NCBI GenBank assembly: GCA_001662425.1
Contig: BDDC01002103.1
Span: 1-16,250 of the forward strand
Origin: Chlamydomonas sphaeroides
Taxonomy: Eukaryota; Chlorophyta; Chlorophyceae; Chlamydomonadales; Chlamydomonadaceae
Reading direction: 5' to 3'
DNA: 16,250 bases
The notes beneath the pieces were generated by a model. The model worked only from the letters and a program-made list of their open reading frames with translations. It was not told the origin of the DNA and did not search any database. Position numbers and translations under genes: made by a program. Numbering within the stretch: position 1 is the stretch's first letter; each line of letters opens with the position of its first letter. This document shows positions 1 to 9,309 of this stretch, one piece after another.

Positions 1-80
1 GGGGAGGGCAGGGGAGGGCAGGGGAGGGCAGGGGAGGGCAGGGGAGGGCAGGGGAGGGCAGGGGAGGGGAGGGGCTGAGA
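1..80 (+). repeat. G-rich decamer tandem repeat (GGGGAGGGCA)n
   Basis: Six exact copies of a ten-base unit at 1-60 are followed by a one-base variant (61-70) and a decaying copy. The array starts at the window edge, so its true length is unknown. Runs of three and four G on the sense strand could form G-quadruplexes in the DCN1 pre-mRNA. It lies in an intron. Confidence 0.97.
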
Positions 81-566
81 CAGCGATCGGCTGGGGCAAG
101 TTACAACTGCAGGGCAGTAGCGCCTGTGGGCACGCTTGTCGCCGGGGGTTGTGGCGAGGTGTGCAGTCAGTGCGTAGGAGGGCTGGCGCCGCGAGGGGCT
201 TCGCCTGGAGTGCAACCCGCCTGGCTGGGACGCGCGTGTCGTGTTGGCGGCGGCAAATTGGCAGACGGCAGACCCCAGGAGAGAGGGGCGCGGCGAAAAC
301 TGAATGGAGCGGGCGCGATGGTGGGCGCGCAGCCACTGTGCCCGCGAGGCGCCCAGGCGCAGCGTGCGCCAGCAGGTGCCTGCCCGCTCCGCCCCACCCG
401 TGTCCTCAACCCTCCGTGTGCACCCACCCGGCCACAGACCCCGCACCCGCCCCCCGGGGCTGCGTCTCCCCCGGCCAGGGCCAGGGCCAGGGCGCCGCTA
501 CGCTGCCCTCACTGCCGTGCCGCCCTCACCTCCCTCGCGCCCTGCCCCGGCCCTTGTCCCGGACAG
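1..566 (+). other. Partial intron of the DCN1-like gene
   Basis: This stretch precedes the first recognisable exon, whose acceptor is ggacag at 561-566. It begins with a G-rich decamer repeat and is then GC-rich, C-rich near the acceptor. I see no match to the DCN1 segment that should come before residue NTAVQCEF, so the preceding exon is taken to lie off the left edge. Confidence 0.75.
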
Positions 567-2895
567 AACACGGCCGTGCAGTGCGAGTTCACGCGGGACG
601 AGTTCACGCAAGGCATGGTGCGGCTGGGCTGCGACAGCATGGACAAGCTGCGCAGGCGGCTGCCGGAGCTGCGCGCGGAGCTCAAGACGGACGCCAAGTT
701 CCGCGAGGTGCGCGGCCGCCCCCGCATCGGCCGCACACTGGCCCTACGCTTGCCACCGCCGCTTCCGCGTGCTGGGTGGTGTCGTGGGTCGGGCTGCTGG
801 GGGCTGGAGCACCGGGGGCGAGGACCGGCGCTGCGCCTTGGCCTGGGCGCCTGGGGCTGGGGGGACGGATGCCGGCCGAGAGCGTGTTACGGGGTGCGGG
901 TCTTACGGCATGCGCACGACGGGCGGTGCGCTGCAGTCGGCGGGACGGGGTGCCGCTGTGCTCCTCCGCGCCCCTGGTCCTGCCCCCCACGCGCCCTACG
1001 GACCCCCGCACCCCGCCCCGCCCTCCGTCCCTCGACGCCCCGGCAGCTCTACGCCTTCGCCTACAACTTCTCGCGCGAGGTGCGTGCCGTGGGCCGCGCT
1101 GGGCCCGTGCGCTGAGCAGGCCTGGGCCAGGCCTAGGCTGCCAGTCGGGACCCCAGCAAGGTTCGTGAGGCCTCGCCATGCCCCGGCGCGCCGCCCTCCT
1201 GTTGGGCCAGCCTTGACGCCAGGACCAGCCGCCCTTGCACCGCGCGATCAATGCGTGGCTGGGACGCCCTGGGATGCGCTGCGGAAGCGCGGAAGCGCAG
1301 GAGACGCCCCGCGGCTTGGTTGACGCCGTCAGCTGCGCGCTCCCCGCCCCGCTCCCGCTGCGCGCCTGCACCGCGACCAACCCCACCTCTCTGCTCCCTG
1401 CCCGGCGCTGCCCGGCGCGCTCACTATGCCTTCGCTGCACTCCACCTGCCCGCTGCCTGCCCTGCCGCTGCCTCCGCCGCTGCTGCGCCCCCGAGCGCAG
1501 AAGGGCCAGAAGTGCGTGCAGCTGGACTCGGCGACGGCCATGTGGCAGCTGCTGTTCTCCGTGGAGCAGCAGCGGTGGCCCCTCATCGACGACTGGTGCG
1601 GACCGGAGCAGGGGGCCGGGGCCCGAGGGCCCGTTGCCGCCGAAGGGCCGCACGGCGGGGGCGGCACGTGGCGCGGGCCAGGCAGAGGGCCTGGGCAGGC
1701 TCGTCATGCCCATAGCTGCCGGGGTGTGGGTCGGGGGCCCGGCAGGAGGCAGCTGTGGAGGGTGCGGAGCAGCCTGAGGCCCTGTTGGGGGCAGCAGCGG
1801 TGACGGGCGCCCGCGCGCATGCGTGCGTGCCCCAGGCTCCGCTGACCCTGCGCCCATGTGCCCCCGCCAGGTGCGAGTTCCTGGCGGCGCACCACAACCG
1901 GGCCATCTCCAGGGACACGTGGCAGCAGCTGTTCGACTTCATCAAGGTGCGTTGCGGCCAGCAAGTAGATGTAGCCGTGATCGACGCTATCGACGGCAGT
2001 ACGAGGCTTTGTTGTAGGGACGCACTCGGCTGGGCGCTGGGCGGGGCGCGGCAGGGTGTGGGGAGCTGTGTAGGGTGGTGGCCGCCGCCTGGGTCGCGTC
2101 GGTCTCGCTGGCCAGGGACAGTAGGGCGACCTGCACGGCACGGGCTGGTCGCATGCAGCGCGGCATGGCCGGGTGCCGGCTGTGGAGCGGCTACCTGGCC
2201 AGCTAGCCGCTCCACAGCCGCTGGCGCCTGCCCTGCCATGCGCGGACACCGCTACGTGGGTTGGTCTACACGACGGGTTGACGAGGACAGTGGAACGGTC
2301 TCGTAGCAGTCCGCCATTCACATGGCCCATGTTCGCGCGGGGGCGGGAGGTTCATGTTGGCAAGAGGGTGTGTGGCTCGGCGGGGGCCGAGGTCGTCGAG
2401 CTGGCACCTTGCTGCATGCTGCTGCTATCTGTGTCCAGCGGGGGCCGCGCCCGGGGCTGGGGCCGCCGGCTACCCCACGTGGCTGCCCCCGGTCCCGTGC
2501 TCACTCCCGCCCGCCCTCGCGCCCGCCCGTTGACGCAACGCAGTCCGTGAAGCCGGACTTCTCCAACTTTGACGAGAACAGCGCGTGGCCCTACCTCCTA
2601 GACGAGTTCGTAGGTGCGTCCCGGACCTTTGCGGTCGCGCCCTGGGCCGCCTGCTGCTGCCGGTGCCGCAGTCTGCGCGGGTGCCGCCCCTCAGCGTGCT
2701 GCATTCGACCCCAACCGACGCTGAGGACCACTCCTTGCCCCAGGGCAGGGCAGGGCAGGGCAGGGGGCAAGCATGCGCCGGCCTGGCTTCCACCGGCCCA
2801 GCCTGACCGCAAGCCCCGTGTGTCGCTCGCTCCCTGTCCCTCGCCTCCTGGGTCCCTCCGCAGACCACATGAAGGCCAAGCGGGGCGGCGGGTAG
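567..2895 (+). CDS. DCN1: DCN1-like cullin-neddylation E3 cofactor, 3' part (5' exons outside window)
   Basis: Exons 567-707, 1047-1079, 1501-1595, 1871-1946, 2544-2613 and 2864-2895 join in frame into the last 148 residues, ending at TAG 2893-2895. The product is a DCUN1 (PONY) domain. Family members bind the cullin WHB domain and the Ubc12 E2 and so promote NEDD8 attachment to cullins, activating cullin-RING ligases. Landmarks are FTRDEFTQGMVRLGCDSMDK (first exon), FAYNFSRE, the W-rich LIDDWCEFLAAHHNR stretch, ISRDTWQQLFDF and the C-terminal ENSAWPYLLDEFV. The three residues of the human acidic DAD patch (D211, A235, D241, numbered from memory) align with Asp at 1914-1916, Ala at 2583-2585 and Asp at 2601-2603, so cullin binding should be kept. 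The N-terminal UBA (if present) and first PONY helices lie before position 1. Donors are GTGCGN in all five introns. The tail is short (KAKRGGG). Family assignment is firm; the subtype is unknown. Confidence 0.93.
2177..2220. repeat. Perfect 17-base inverted repeat with 10-base spacer (intronic hairpin)
   Basis: The left arm, 2177-2193, is the exact reverse complement of the right arm, 2204-2220, around a ten-base spacer that itself contains the palindrome CTGGCCAG. It sits in the largest DCN1 intron (1947-2543, 597 bases). The stem has 12 G-C pairs of 17, so it should fold strongly in RNA. No flanking target-site duplication is evident. Confidence 0.95.
2741..2765 (+). repeat. CAGGG pentamer repeat, five copies
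   Basis: Five tandem CAGGG units lie in the last DCN1 intron (2614-2863). The unit resembles the core of the G-rich decamer array at the left edge. It is probably simple-sequence drift. Confidence 0.9.
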
Positions 2896-3476
2896 CGCGC
2901 TCGCCGGCGCTGCGTTGGTCCGCGGCGTGACGGGGGCCGGCCGCCGCGTGACAGGGCCGGGGGCTGTGCGCAGGGTGGAGCTGTCTGACAGGGGCGGGGA
3001 GAACGCGGGGCTCACAGGCAGGGGCGGTGCCGCTGGTGGCGTTGGGGCTAGGGGTGGCGATGGGCCGCCTGCGGGCCGCGGGTGGGTACGGCGACGCGCT
3101 TAGTAAAGATGGCGTGGTGGTGTGTGTGTGACGAGGGCAGGGGTGGTGCGACGCGGCTGCGAACCATGGCTCGACTGGCTGGCGAGCACAGGTGGAGGAG
3201 GGCCAGCGAGTGGGGTGTGCCAGGCGGAGCGGTGCGTGCGGTGCAGCGGGGCGCAGGCGGCGCGGGTGCAGCAACCCTCAGCCGCCCGGAACCGCGGAGG
3301 AGACGGAGCGGCGGCCGCGGCGCGGGTGGCATGGCGCCCCGTTGGAGCGCGCGCCCAGCGAGTGACGTGTGAAGGGGGGCAAGTGCGCAGGTGGCTGCGC
3401 GGTGCTGCTGGTGTGTGGCCTGGGGCACGAGGTGCACAAGGCGGGACGGTGCGGCTGTGGACAGCGCGGCGGCGCG
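2896..3476 (+). other. Probable 3' UTR of the DCN1-like gene
   Basis: This is GC-rich sequence between the DCN1 stop and the first TGTAA downstream. No conserved protein segment was recognised in any frame; the long open frames here are Arg, Ala and Gly-rich and unlike any family I know. It is taken as 3' UTR of about 580 bases, which is long but normal for a green alga. Confidence 0.6.
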
Positions 3477-3481
3477 TGTAA
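3477..3481 (+). terminator. Candidate poly(A) signal TGTAA for DCN1-like gene
   Basis: This is the first TGTAA after the DCN1 stop codon. In green algae this pentamer usually lies 10 to 20 bases before the cleavage site, which predicts a transcript end near 3495. Confidence 0.6.
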
Positions 3482-3792
3482 GCAGGCAGGATGAGACGGC
3501 GCTTTTGCACGGCTGATGCCATGCATGGCCGAAACCGCTGCGCCACTTGCAGATGAAGAATCCGCAGCTGTCCGCCGTGGGTCCTGGCTCTCGACGGCCA
3601 GCTTGGGGCATATGCTTGCGCGCCAGGCAGGGCCATGCAAGCGAGGGTACGTGACTACGTGTGCATCGTACCGTCTTATTCTGCGAGCGTGGCACACACT
3701 GCGGTCGCTGTGAACGACATCGCATTTTGTACATTGACTTATGGCAGTTGCGTTGGCGTGTAGGCGTTAAGCGTAGGAGGTCATCTTACGCA
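3482..3792 (+). promoter_or_regulatory. Intergenic region: promoter and 5' UTR of the NAT8-like gene
   Basis: About 310 bases separate the DCN1 poly(A) signal from the acetyltransferase start codon. The stretch is less GC-rich than its surroundings, especially 3650-3790. No clear TATA box is visible. It must hold the DCN1 cleavage site and the promoter and leader of the next gene. Confidence 0.5.
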
Positions 3793-5120
3793 ATGACGAA
3801 CGTCATCGCGCCCTCGAGTCCAGCACAGCCAGCAACAGGCGCTGGCTACATCATTGCAGATGGCCGCCAGTCGGAATTCCATATGCGGCCGGTGCGCGCC
3901 TCGGACGCAAACGCAATCCGGGCGATGTGGCTCACAGGCTTCAACGATACCCTTGTCGCACATCAAGCAGCCGCGTGGACCTTCTTCATCCGCGTCACCT
4001 CCATCCTCGCTGCCCTCGCCGTCGCCGCCCTCGTCGTCGCCGCGGCCCTCCTGCAGCCGCGCCGCGCCGCCGACAGCCCTTCCCCTCCCGCCTCCTTCCA
4101 CGCCCTCCTCGCCCTCGCTGCGCCCCTGCCAACCTGGGCGCTAGCAGCCACCGCCAAGCTCGTGGCCCTGGCCGCAGCCACCGCCGCCGCACCCCTCAGC
4201 GTCCGCATGGCCGTACTGCGGCTGCTGCTTTACGCCATGGTACGGCGTTTCTGCTCCGACATGTGGAACCTGCCTGCCAGCTGGTGGGCCCCGTCACGAG
4301 GACGCGAGATGTGGGTCGTTACCGAGGCATCGGAGCCGCTCGGCCCGCCGCTGGCGGTCGGCGCCATCAAGGTCGGCGCCGCGCTGCGGCCGCTGCCGCC
4401 GCCGCCAGCCGCCACCGCCGCCCTGGCCGACAGCGCCGCCGGCCGGGCCGCCGGCCCGCCGGATGGGCCCGAGGGCTGGGCGAAGCGCGAAGCAGAGCAG
4501 CACGGCGGCTGCCGGCCCGACGACGCGCTACTCTATCGCATGGTGGTGGACCCCGGCCAGCGGAGGCGGGGGCTCGGCCGCTGGCTGCTGACTCGGCTGG
4601 TGGACCGCGCGGCGCAGGTGAGCTGATCAACGACGATCGTCACTCGAGCCGCTGCTGCGCTCAACCACAGTGCTGCTATGTAGCCATGCGGGTCGGTGCA
4701 AGGTCGGTCTTCCGTGTTGACGGTCTTTCGCTTTTGGTAGGCCCCCCAAATGCACTCTCCTGCTGCATCCCACGGGTAGCTGCTGCACGCTGTCCCGTCC
4801 CCTCTTGAGCGTCCTATGCGTTCTGTGTTACGCTCCGTGTAGCCGCATACACACAGCTCACATCGCTGCACCTGCGCCTGCTTTGGTGTCGCCGTCCGCT
4901 CATCCGCTTGCCTGACACCTAACTGCCCTGCGCGGTGCAGGTTGGCGCGGCGCGGCTGGGCCTGGCGACGGGCAACCCGGACGCCGTGGCCTTTTACCAG
5001 GCGTGCGGCTTTGAGCGGCAGGAGCGCGAGCCGGGGGCCGGAGGTGGCGGGAGCGTCATGTGGCAGCGGCTGCGCGGCGGCAAGGGGACTGGCAAGGGGA
5101 ATGGCGGCGGCGAGGGCTAG
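3793..5120 (+). CDS. NAT8/camello-like membrane-anchored GNAT N-acetyltransferase
   Basis: Exons 3793-4617 and 4941-5120 (GTGAGC donor, GTGCAG acceptor, phase 0) encode 334 residues. ATG 3793 is the first ATG in this frame. GNAT enzymes transfer acetyl from acetyl-CoA to an amine. Order: opening strand MRPVRASDANAIRAMW (31-46); hydrophobic segment 62-87; a second at about 104-150; CSDMWNLPASWW (154-165); strand EMWVVTEAS (172-180); motif A at 249-268 with the CoA-binding R-x-x-G-x-G at 257-262; motif B AVAFYQACGF (290-299). The hydrophobic block between the first helix and the CSDM segment is the arrangement of vertebrate NAT8 (ER cysteine-conjugate or lysine acetyltransferase), so I infer an ER or other endomembrane enzyme with a cytosolic or luminal GNAT fold. 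A Pro/Ala/Gly-rich insert at 196-240 and a Gly/Lys-rich tail are not in NAT8. The substrate is unknown. GNAT class is near certain; NAT8 likeness is probable. Confidence 0.9.
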
Positions 5121-5552
5121 GAGGGCGTGGGGAGGACGGACTTTGGGCGGCAAGGGGCCACGGAAAGGGGAGGGGAGGCGGGCGCATTCGTGCGTGCGTG
5201 GCCGAGAGGGGCTGCGGCGAGCGTGCGGGGCTGCGCATCGTGCCGAGCCAGCAAGGGTGCGGTGCGGTGGAGAGTGCAGTGGGAGCCGCCACCGGGAAAG
5301 GAGTACGGCAAGGGCAGGCATGTTAAGTCACGCGAACCTACGCCGCGTCACCCATTGCCTGCCTGTGCTTGCTGTCAGTGAGTGGACATCGACAGGGCTG
5401 GGATGCTTACTGGGCGGCAACGCGCTCCACGCCGCCGCTTCCGCTGGCAGCCCCTGGCCACTGTGTGCGCTACTGTGTGCGCATGGCGCCCGCACGCCTG
5501 TCCGTCACTCTGCCGGCAAGTGCAGCACACTCCTCGCAGTACGGTGCCCGGC
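5121..5552 (+). other. Probable 3' UTR of the NAT8-like gene
   Basis: About 430 bases lie between the acetyltransferase stop and the next TGTAA. The first 200 bases continue the G-rich, Gly/Arg-type composition of the gene's tail. No recognisable coding segment was found on either strand. Confidence 0.6.
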
Positions 5553-5557
5553 TGTAA
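5553..5557 (+). terminator. Candidate poly(A) signal TGTAA for NAT8-like gene
   Basis: This is the only TGTAA found between the acetyltransferase stop and the CEP19 start. It predicts cleavage near 5570. Confidence 0.6.
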
Positions 5558-6125
5558 GTCGCCGCGCTGGGTAGCCGCCCATGCCTGTTGCCAGCCAGCG
5601 CCGGCCCCAGAACATATTCCACGCCAGCCCTACCACATCAAGCAGTGTTAGAGTGAGCCAGGAAAGACAGTGCTGGATGCCCGCCCGTCGTGTCAGCGCT
5701 GCCCCTCGCTGCCCGTCGTGTCACTGCGCCCCGTGGCGCACTGGCCTTCCTCTCGTCGTACTCCGCTACGCAGCAGTCAGCGTTGTCCCTCGTGTCGGCA
5801 GAGATGCCTTGCAGGGCTTTCCAGAAGCGATGAGCTTTTAGGGCCGAGAAGACAGCACCGTAAGGGTGGCCGTGGAATGGCCACGGGATGACGGGGGGAT
5901 TGTGGGGCGTGCCTATGCGCAGTTGCACACCCGGCGCCATCAGTTCCTTCAGCCCAGTGATAGAGGCTTGTCATATAGTGATCAGTACACAATACCTGCT
6001 CCTGCCTTTCGCGACCGCTCCGCGTAGAGGACACACCACACCTAGCGAACCCACACCTAGCGAACCCAGCCACGCCCCTTTTCTGACATGCTTTGCACCT
6101 CTGCAGTCAGATTGTGCGCGCGGAG
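5558..6125 (+). promoter_or_regulatory. Intergenic region: promoter and 5' UTR of the CEP19-like gene
   Basis: About 570 bases with no recognised gene. The part from about 5940 to 6125 is the least GC-rich zone nearby, with catatagtgatcagtacac around 5972-5989 as a weak AT-rich core. A 13-base direct repeat (gcccgtcgtgtca, 5683-5695 and 5711-5723) and a 15-base tandem repeat (6037-6066) lie here. A ctgcag at 6101-6106 could be an acceptor of a 5' UTR intron, but I cannot show a matching upstream exon. Confidence 0.45.
6037..6066 (+). repeat. Two tandem copies of a 15-base element upstream of CEP19
   Basis: The unit cacacctagcgaacc is repeated exactly at 6037-6051 and 6052-6066, ending about 60 bases before the CEP19-like start codon. 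It could be a paired transcription-factor site or a chance duplication in the leader. No known motif was recognised. Confidence 0.9.
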
Positions 6126-8573
6126 ATGAGCAGTGCGGCCGCGGAAGAAGAGAAATACCGGGCCAAGCGCTACGCTGTTAAGTTCAACCCGCCTGTTATC
6201 TTTCTTGAATATGAGGATGGCACGAAGAAGAGACGCGTTCGAGCGGTAAGGAACAATGGCGCTCGTCATTAGAAGCTTGTTCCATGGAAGCATTCGTGCA
6301 GCGGTGTTCATGGGGTTAAGGCGCCGCTTCGGCTGCCCCACTCAGGTCAAGCTCAACGGCGTCCAGGCGACAGTTGACGCGGATAGGCTCACGAAGAAGG
6401 TGAGGGCGCTTCAGCCCTTCGCGACAGCTGTGCGACGCCGCGGTGCTCAGCGATTGGGTGCTCACCACGGCGGCTCCCGTGCCGCAGGTGATTCGGAGCT
6501 TTCCCCGCAAAATTGAGACGCAATCGATCAAGTATGACCAGGTGCGACACGACCGGGGCTGGGCACATGTCTGCGTCCCGCCGCCCGCAGCAGGCCGGTC
6601 GCGCCGCCGACGCCGTCGCCAGGTGTCCCTCCAGAGCCACCACGGCCCCCGCCTCAAGCCATGGCACGTGTACACCGCCAAACCCATCCGCCCCCAGGTC
6701 AAGAAGCTTGTCGTCAAGCTCCTCGAGTACCTCGCCGCCAACGCACCGGCGGCGGATGGCGACAAACCCTCGGCGTCGGGCCGGCCCTCGGACCCCGGCG
6801 TCAGCGACGCCAACGGGCCCGGCAGCGGCGCTAACGGAGCACTATCCTCGCCGCTGCCGGCGGTTTCGCCGCGGCTCGATCCCCGGGGCCCCGGCGGCCG
6901 GCTGGCGGGGGTGGACCAAACGCCCCGAGGCAACGTTGGGGAGTCCACGGCCAGCCGCTTCACGACCAGCACGGCGAACAGCGACGACGACGACAGCGAC
7001 GAGCTGACGTCGGCGCTGGACGAGCTGGCCAAGGAGATGGGCGGCGGCGGAGGTGCGGCGGCGGGCTGCTGTGGTCGCCTCGGGGACACGGCCGCCGCCG
7101 TCGTGTCAGGTCACCGGGGCCCGGCAGCACGAGGCCAACATGCGCGCGGCGGCGGCCAGGGTCACGCCCGCGGGCCAAGGGCCTGGCTCAACATGGCTGT
7201 GGGGCCCGGGCCGTCGCCGCAGCTGCGCCCGGCTGCAACGGTGCACGGCACCTGCCGGCTGCTGTGACCGCACAGCATGACGACGTTGCCATCCCCCCCG
7301 GGTCCCTGCCTCCCTCCCGCCGCCGCGCAGGCGTCGTGTCCTCCTACTCCGGGCTCTCCATGCAGGCGATGCAAAGCTCGCAGCAGGTGTCGGGCGGCTC
7401 CAGCGAGGACTCCTCGCGCGACTCGTCCTTTTCGTTCCGCGACCGGGCCACCCCCGCCGCGGCGGGCGGCGTGCGGGCCAGCGGCAGCGTGCTGGACACG
7501 ACCGCGGCCGGCGTCGCCAAGAGCCGCTTCGCAGCCGAGGCCGAGAAGCTCACGATCGGGCTCGAGGTCACGGAGGACCTCGACCTCAACAAGGTATGGT
7601 ACGGCACGGCGGCGGTGTACGCCAGGGGCCGTGCCGCGGCAGCGCAGTGGGCTGGGCGTGAGGTTACCCGCGGCTCTGTGTTTTGGCGTGTGTCGCGTTG
7701 TAGCGCAGTCAGAGCCCCCGCGCCGGCCTGCATCGTGGGGCATGCGCGCCGGGCCTGGTATGTTGTCCGGCCAGTGCCCCGTACGCGCAGCCAGCCGCTC
7801 GCACGCCCCACCCGGCTGCCCGCGACGACACAGCTCCACACGCACGATTCAACCCCACCCGCGCTTCCCCCGCTATGGGCCCGCGCGGAGGCGCGCGCCC
7901 ACGGCAGCCTGCGTGGCATTGCGCTCTCTGTGGCCTGCCAACCGCAAGGCAATACATCCATTTCCGTGTGCTCACACCGCACACCCCTCCCCTAACACGC
8001 CCCACCCACGCACGCCGTGCAGGTCACGGAGCTGGAGCTCAAGATGGCCAAGCAGGCCATGGAGGCCGACTTCCAGCGCCACGCCCTGCGGCCGGGCGAC
8101 CCGGGGTACGTGTACGACAAGCAGGTCGACTTTGGGCCGCCCGCGGTGGACAACGACTGGGACGACAGCGGCGACGAGGAGGAGCCGGAGGTGGGCACTG
8201 GCGCGGTTGAGCTGGGGCGCTGGGAGCTGGGGGTCCGGGTGCGGGACTGCGCGGGGCTGGGAGCGGCCGGGCCCGTGGCGTGGTGGGCTGGCGTGGCGGC
8301 CCTCGCCGCCTGTGGAGCCGCTTCGGGTTTGGGCCGCCGCGATGGTGACCAATACAGACCGGTTGTCAGCCCTGTTGTGCCGATCCGCAGGCCAGCGAGG
8401 ACCCCGAGGTGGACTGGCGCGAGATCCAGGCCGCGGTGTCCAAGGCCGGCACCGCGGCGGGCGCCACGGCGGGCGCCACGGCGGGCGACAAGAGCAGCAG
8501 CGGCGACGCCAGCCCCGACGCTCGGCGCAAGGTGGCGGATAGCAGCCCCTACAACAGCGAGGACTGGCCGTGA
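6126..8573 (+). CDS. CEP19: CEP19-like centrosome/basal-body protein
   Basis: Exons 6126-6245, 6346-6399, 6488-6541, 6698-7052, 7331-7593, 8023-8190 and 8391-8573 give 398 residues. CEP19 sits on the mother centriole or basal body and recruits the GTPase RABL2, which helps admit intraflagellar-transport trains into the cilium. Family landmarks are the start strand FNPPVIFLEYED (20-31), the helix VKKLVVKLLEYL (77-88), and the C-terminal block EDLDLNKVTELELKMAK through PGYVYDKQVDFG to NDWDDSGDEEEPE (about 276-338), matching human DLNKL...ELAKRK...FVYDIEVEFP...GWD. Animal CEP19 is only about 163-167 residues; here a low-complexity linker rich in Ser, Gly, Ala and Asp (about 89-265), and a tail with a 4-residue ATAG repeat, more than double it. 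ATG 6126 has purine at -3; the frame is open upstream to about 6102, so an extra 5' exon is possible. The family call is strong; linker splicing is less sure. Confidence 0.88.
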
Positions 8574-9291
8574 TGGGGTCAGGTTGGGGGGGCGGACTCT
8601 GGCCGGGAGGACTCTGGTCGGGAGGACTCTGGCAGATGAGTACTCTGGCAGAGGAGGACACTGGCCGAGGGGGACACGAGAGCGGCATATGGATGGGCCG
8701 TGCGGCGCGGGGGCTGGGCGGCAGCGGAGAGGCGGGAGCTTGGTCGTGAGCGGTCGGGGATGCGGGAGCTTGAGCGTGGGAGAGATGTGGTGCATGGGGG
8801 GATGGTGATGGCGTGGCATGGCATTGTGCAAGTAGTGGGAATGTGGGCCCCGTCGGAGTGTGGTGGCGGTGGCCGCGTTGGGGCTGTAGATAGCTTGAGC
8901 TCGGCGGTACTGCCGCACCGGATACCGGGTGTGGTCTCGGGTCTGGAGGAAGGCGGACTGCAGGCACGGGTCCGGCAGCGGCGGCGATGTTAGACACGGG
9001 CAGGGGACCACAGGGGCTGCAGCTGGGGGCAGGGGCGCGCGTTCCGCCGCATTGCGCGGGCGCGACGCTGCAGGGTCGCTTTCTTCGAGTGTTGCGAGCG
9101 AACGGGGCGCGGGTGTGGAGAGAGGAACTCACCCTTCGAACGTAGCGGCGTGGCCGACACAGGCCAGCGCGTAGGGGCCTTCCCTGGCCGCGCGCACAGC
9201 GGTTGCACGCGGCCGCCGCCCGGCGCTGCAAGGGAGCCGGTGACGGCGTGCCGGGTGGCGGTGACACACTTGCGGGGCCCTGCGTGGGCCG
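8574..9291 (+). other. Probable 3' UTR of the CEP19-like gene
   Basis: About 720 bases of strongly G-rich sense-strand sequence run from the CEP19 stop to the next TGTAA. Beyond the 15-base repeat near its start I see no gene, RNA or conserved protein segment. The long - strand open frame over it is Pro, Ser and Arg-rich and looks like a composition by-product. Confidence 0.55.
8594..8672 (+). repeat. Degenerate 15-16-base tandem repeat in CEP19 3' UTR
   Basis: Units of the form ggactctggccggga recur at 8594-8608, 8609-8623, 8624-8639 and 8640-8655, with a decayed fifth copy to about 8672. The array begins 20 bases after the CEP19 stop codon. Copies 1 and 2 differ at one base; later copies drift. 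Confidence 0.85.
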
Positions 9292-9296
9292 TGTAA
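9292..9296 (+). terminator. Candidate poly(A) signal TGTAA for CEP19-like gene
   Basis: The first TGTAA after the CEP19 stop codon, predicting a transcript end near 9310. The 3' UTR would be unusually long at about 730 bases. Confidence 0.5.
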
Positions 9297-9309
9297 GCTT
9301 GCGCGGTGA

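Noticed and set aside
682..1857. Open frame of 391 codons on the - strand over the DCN1 gene
   Set aside because: It is antisense to DCN1 exons and introns and has no recognisable motif.
2177..2220. Hairpin as a bacterial-type transcription terminator
   Set aside because: The gene is intron-containing and eukaryotic, the hairpin lies inside an intron and no T-run follows.
5121..6125. Possible small gene between the acetyltransferase and CEP19
   Set aside because: All frames on both strands were read; none gives a recognisable domain, and the stretch is adequately explained as 3' UTR plus promoter.
7277..8542. Open frame of 421 codons on the + strand
   Set aside because: It runs through introns with clear splice sites and is out of frame with CEP19 exons 5 and 6, which carry the conserved residues.
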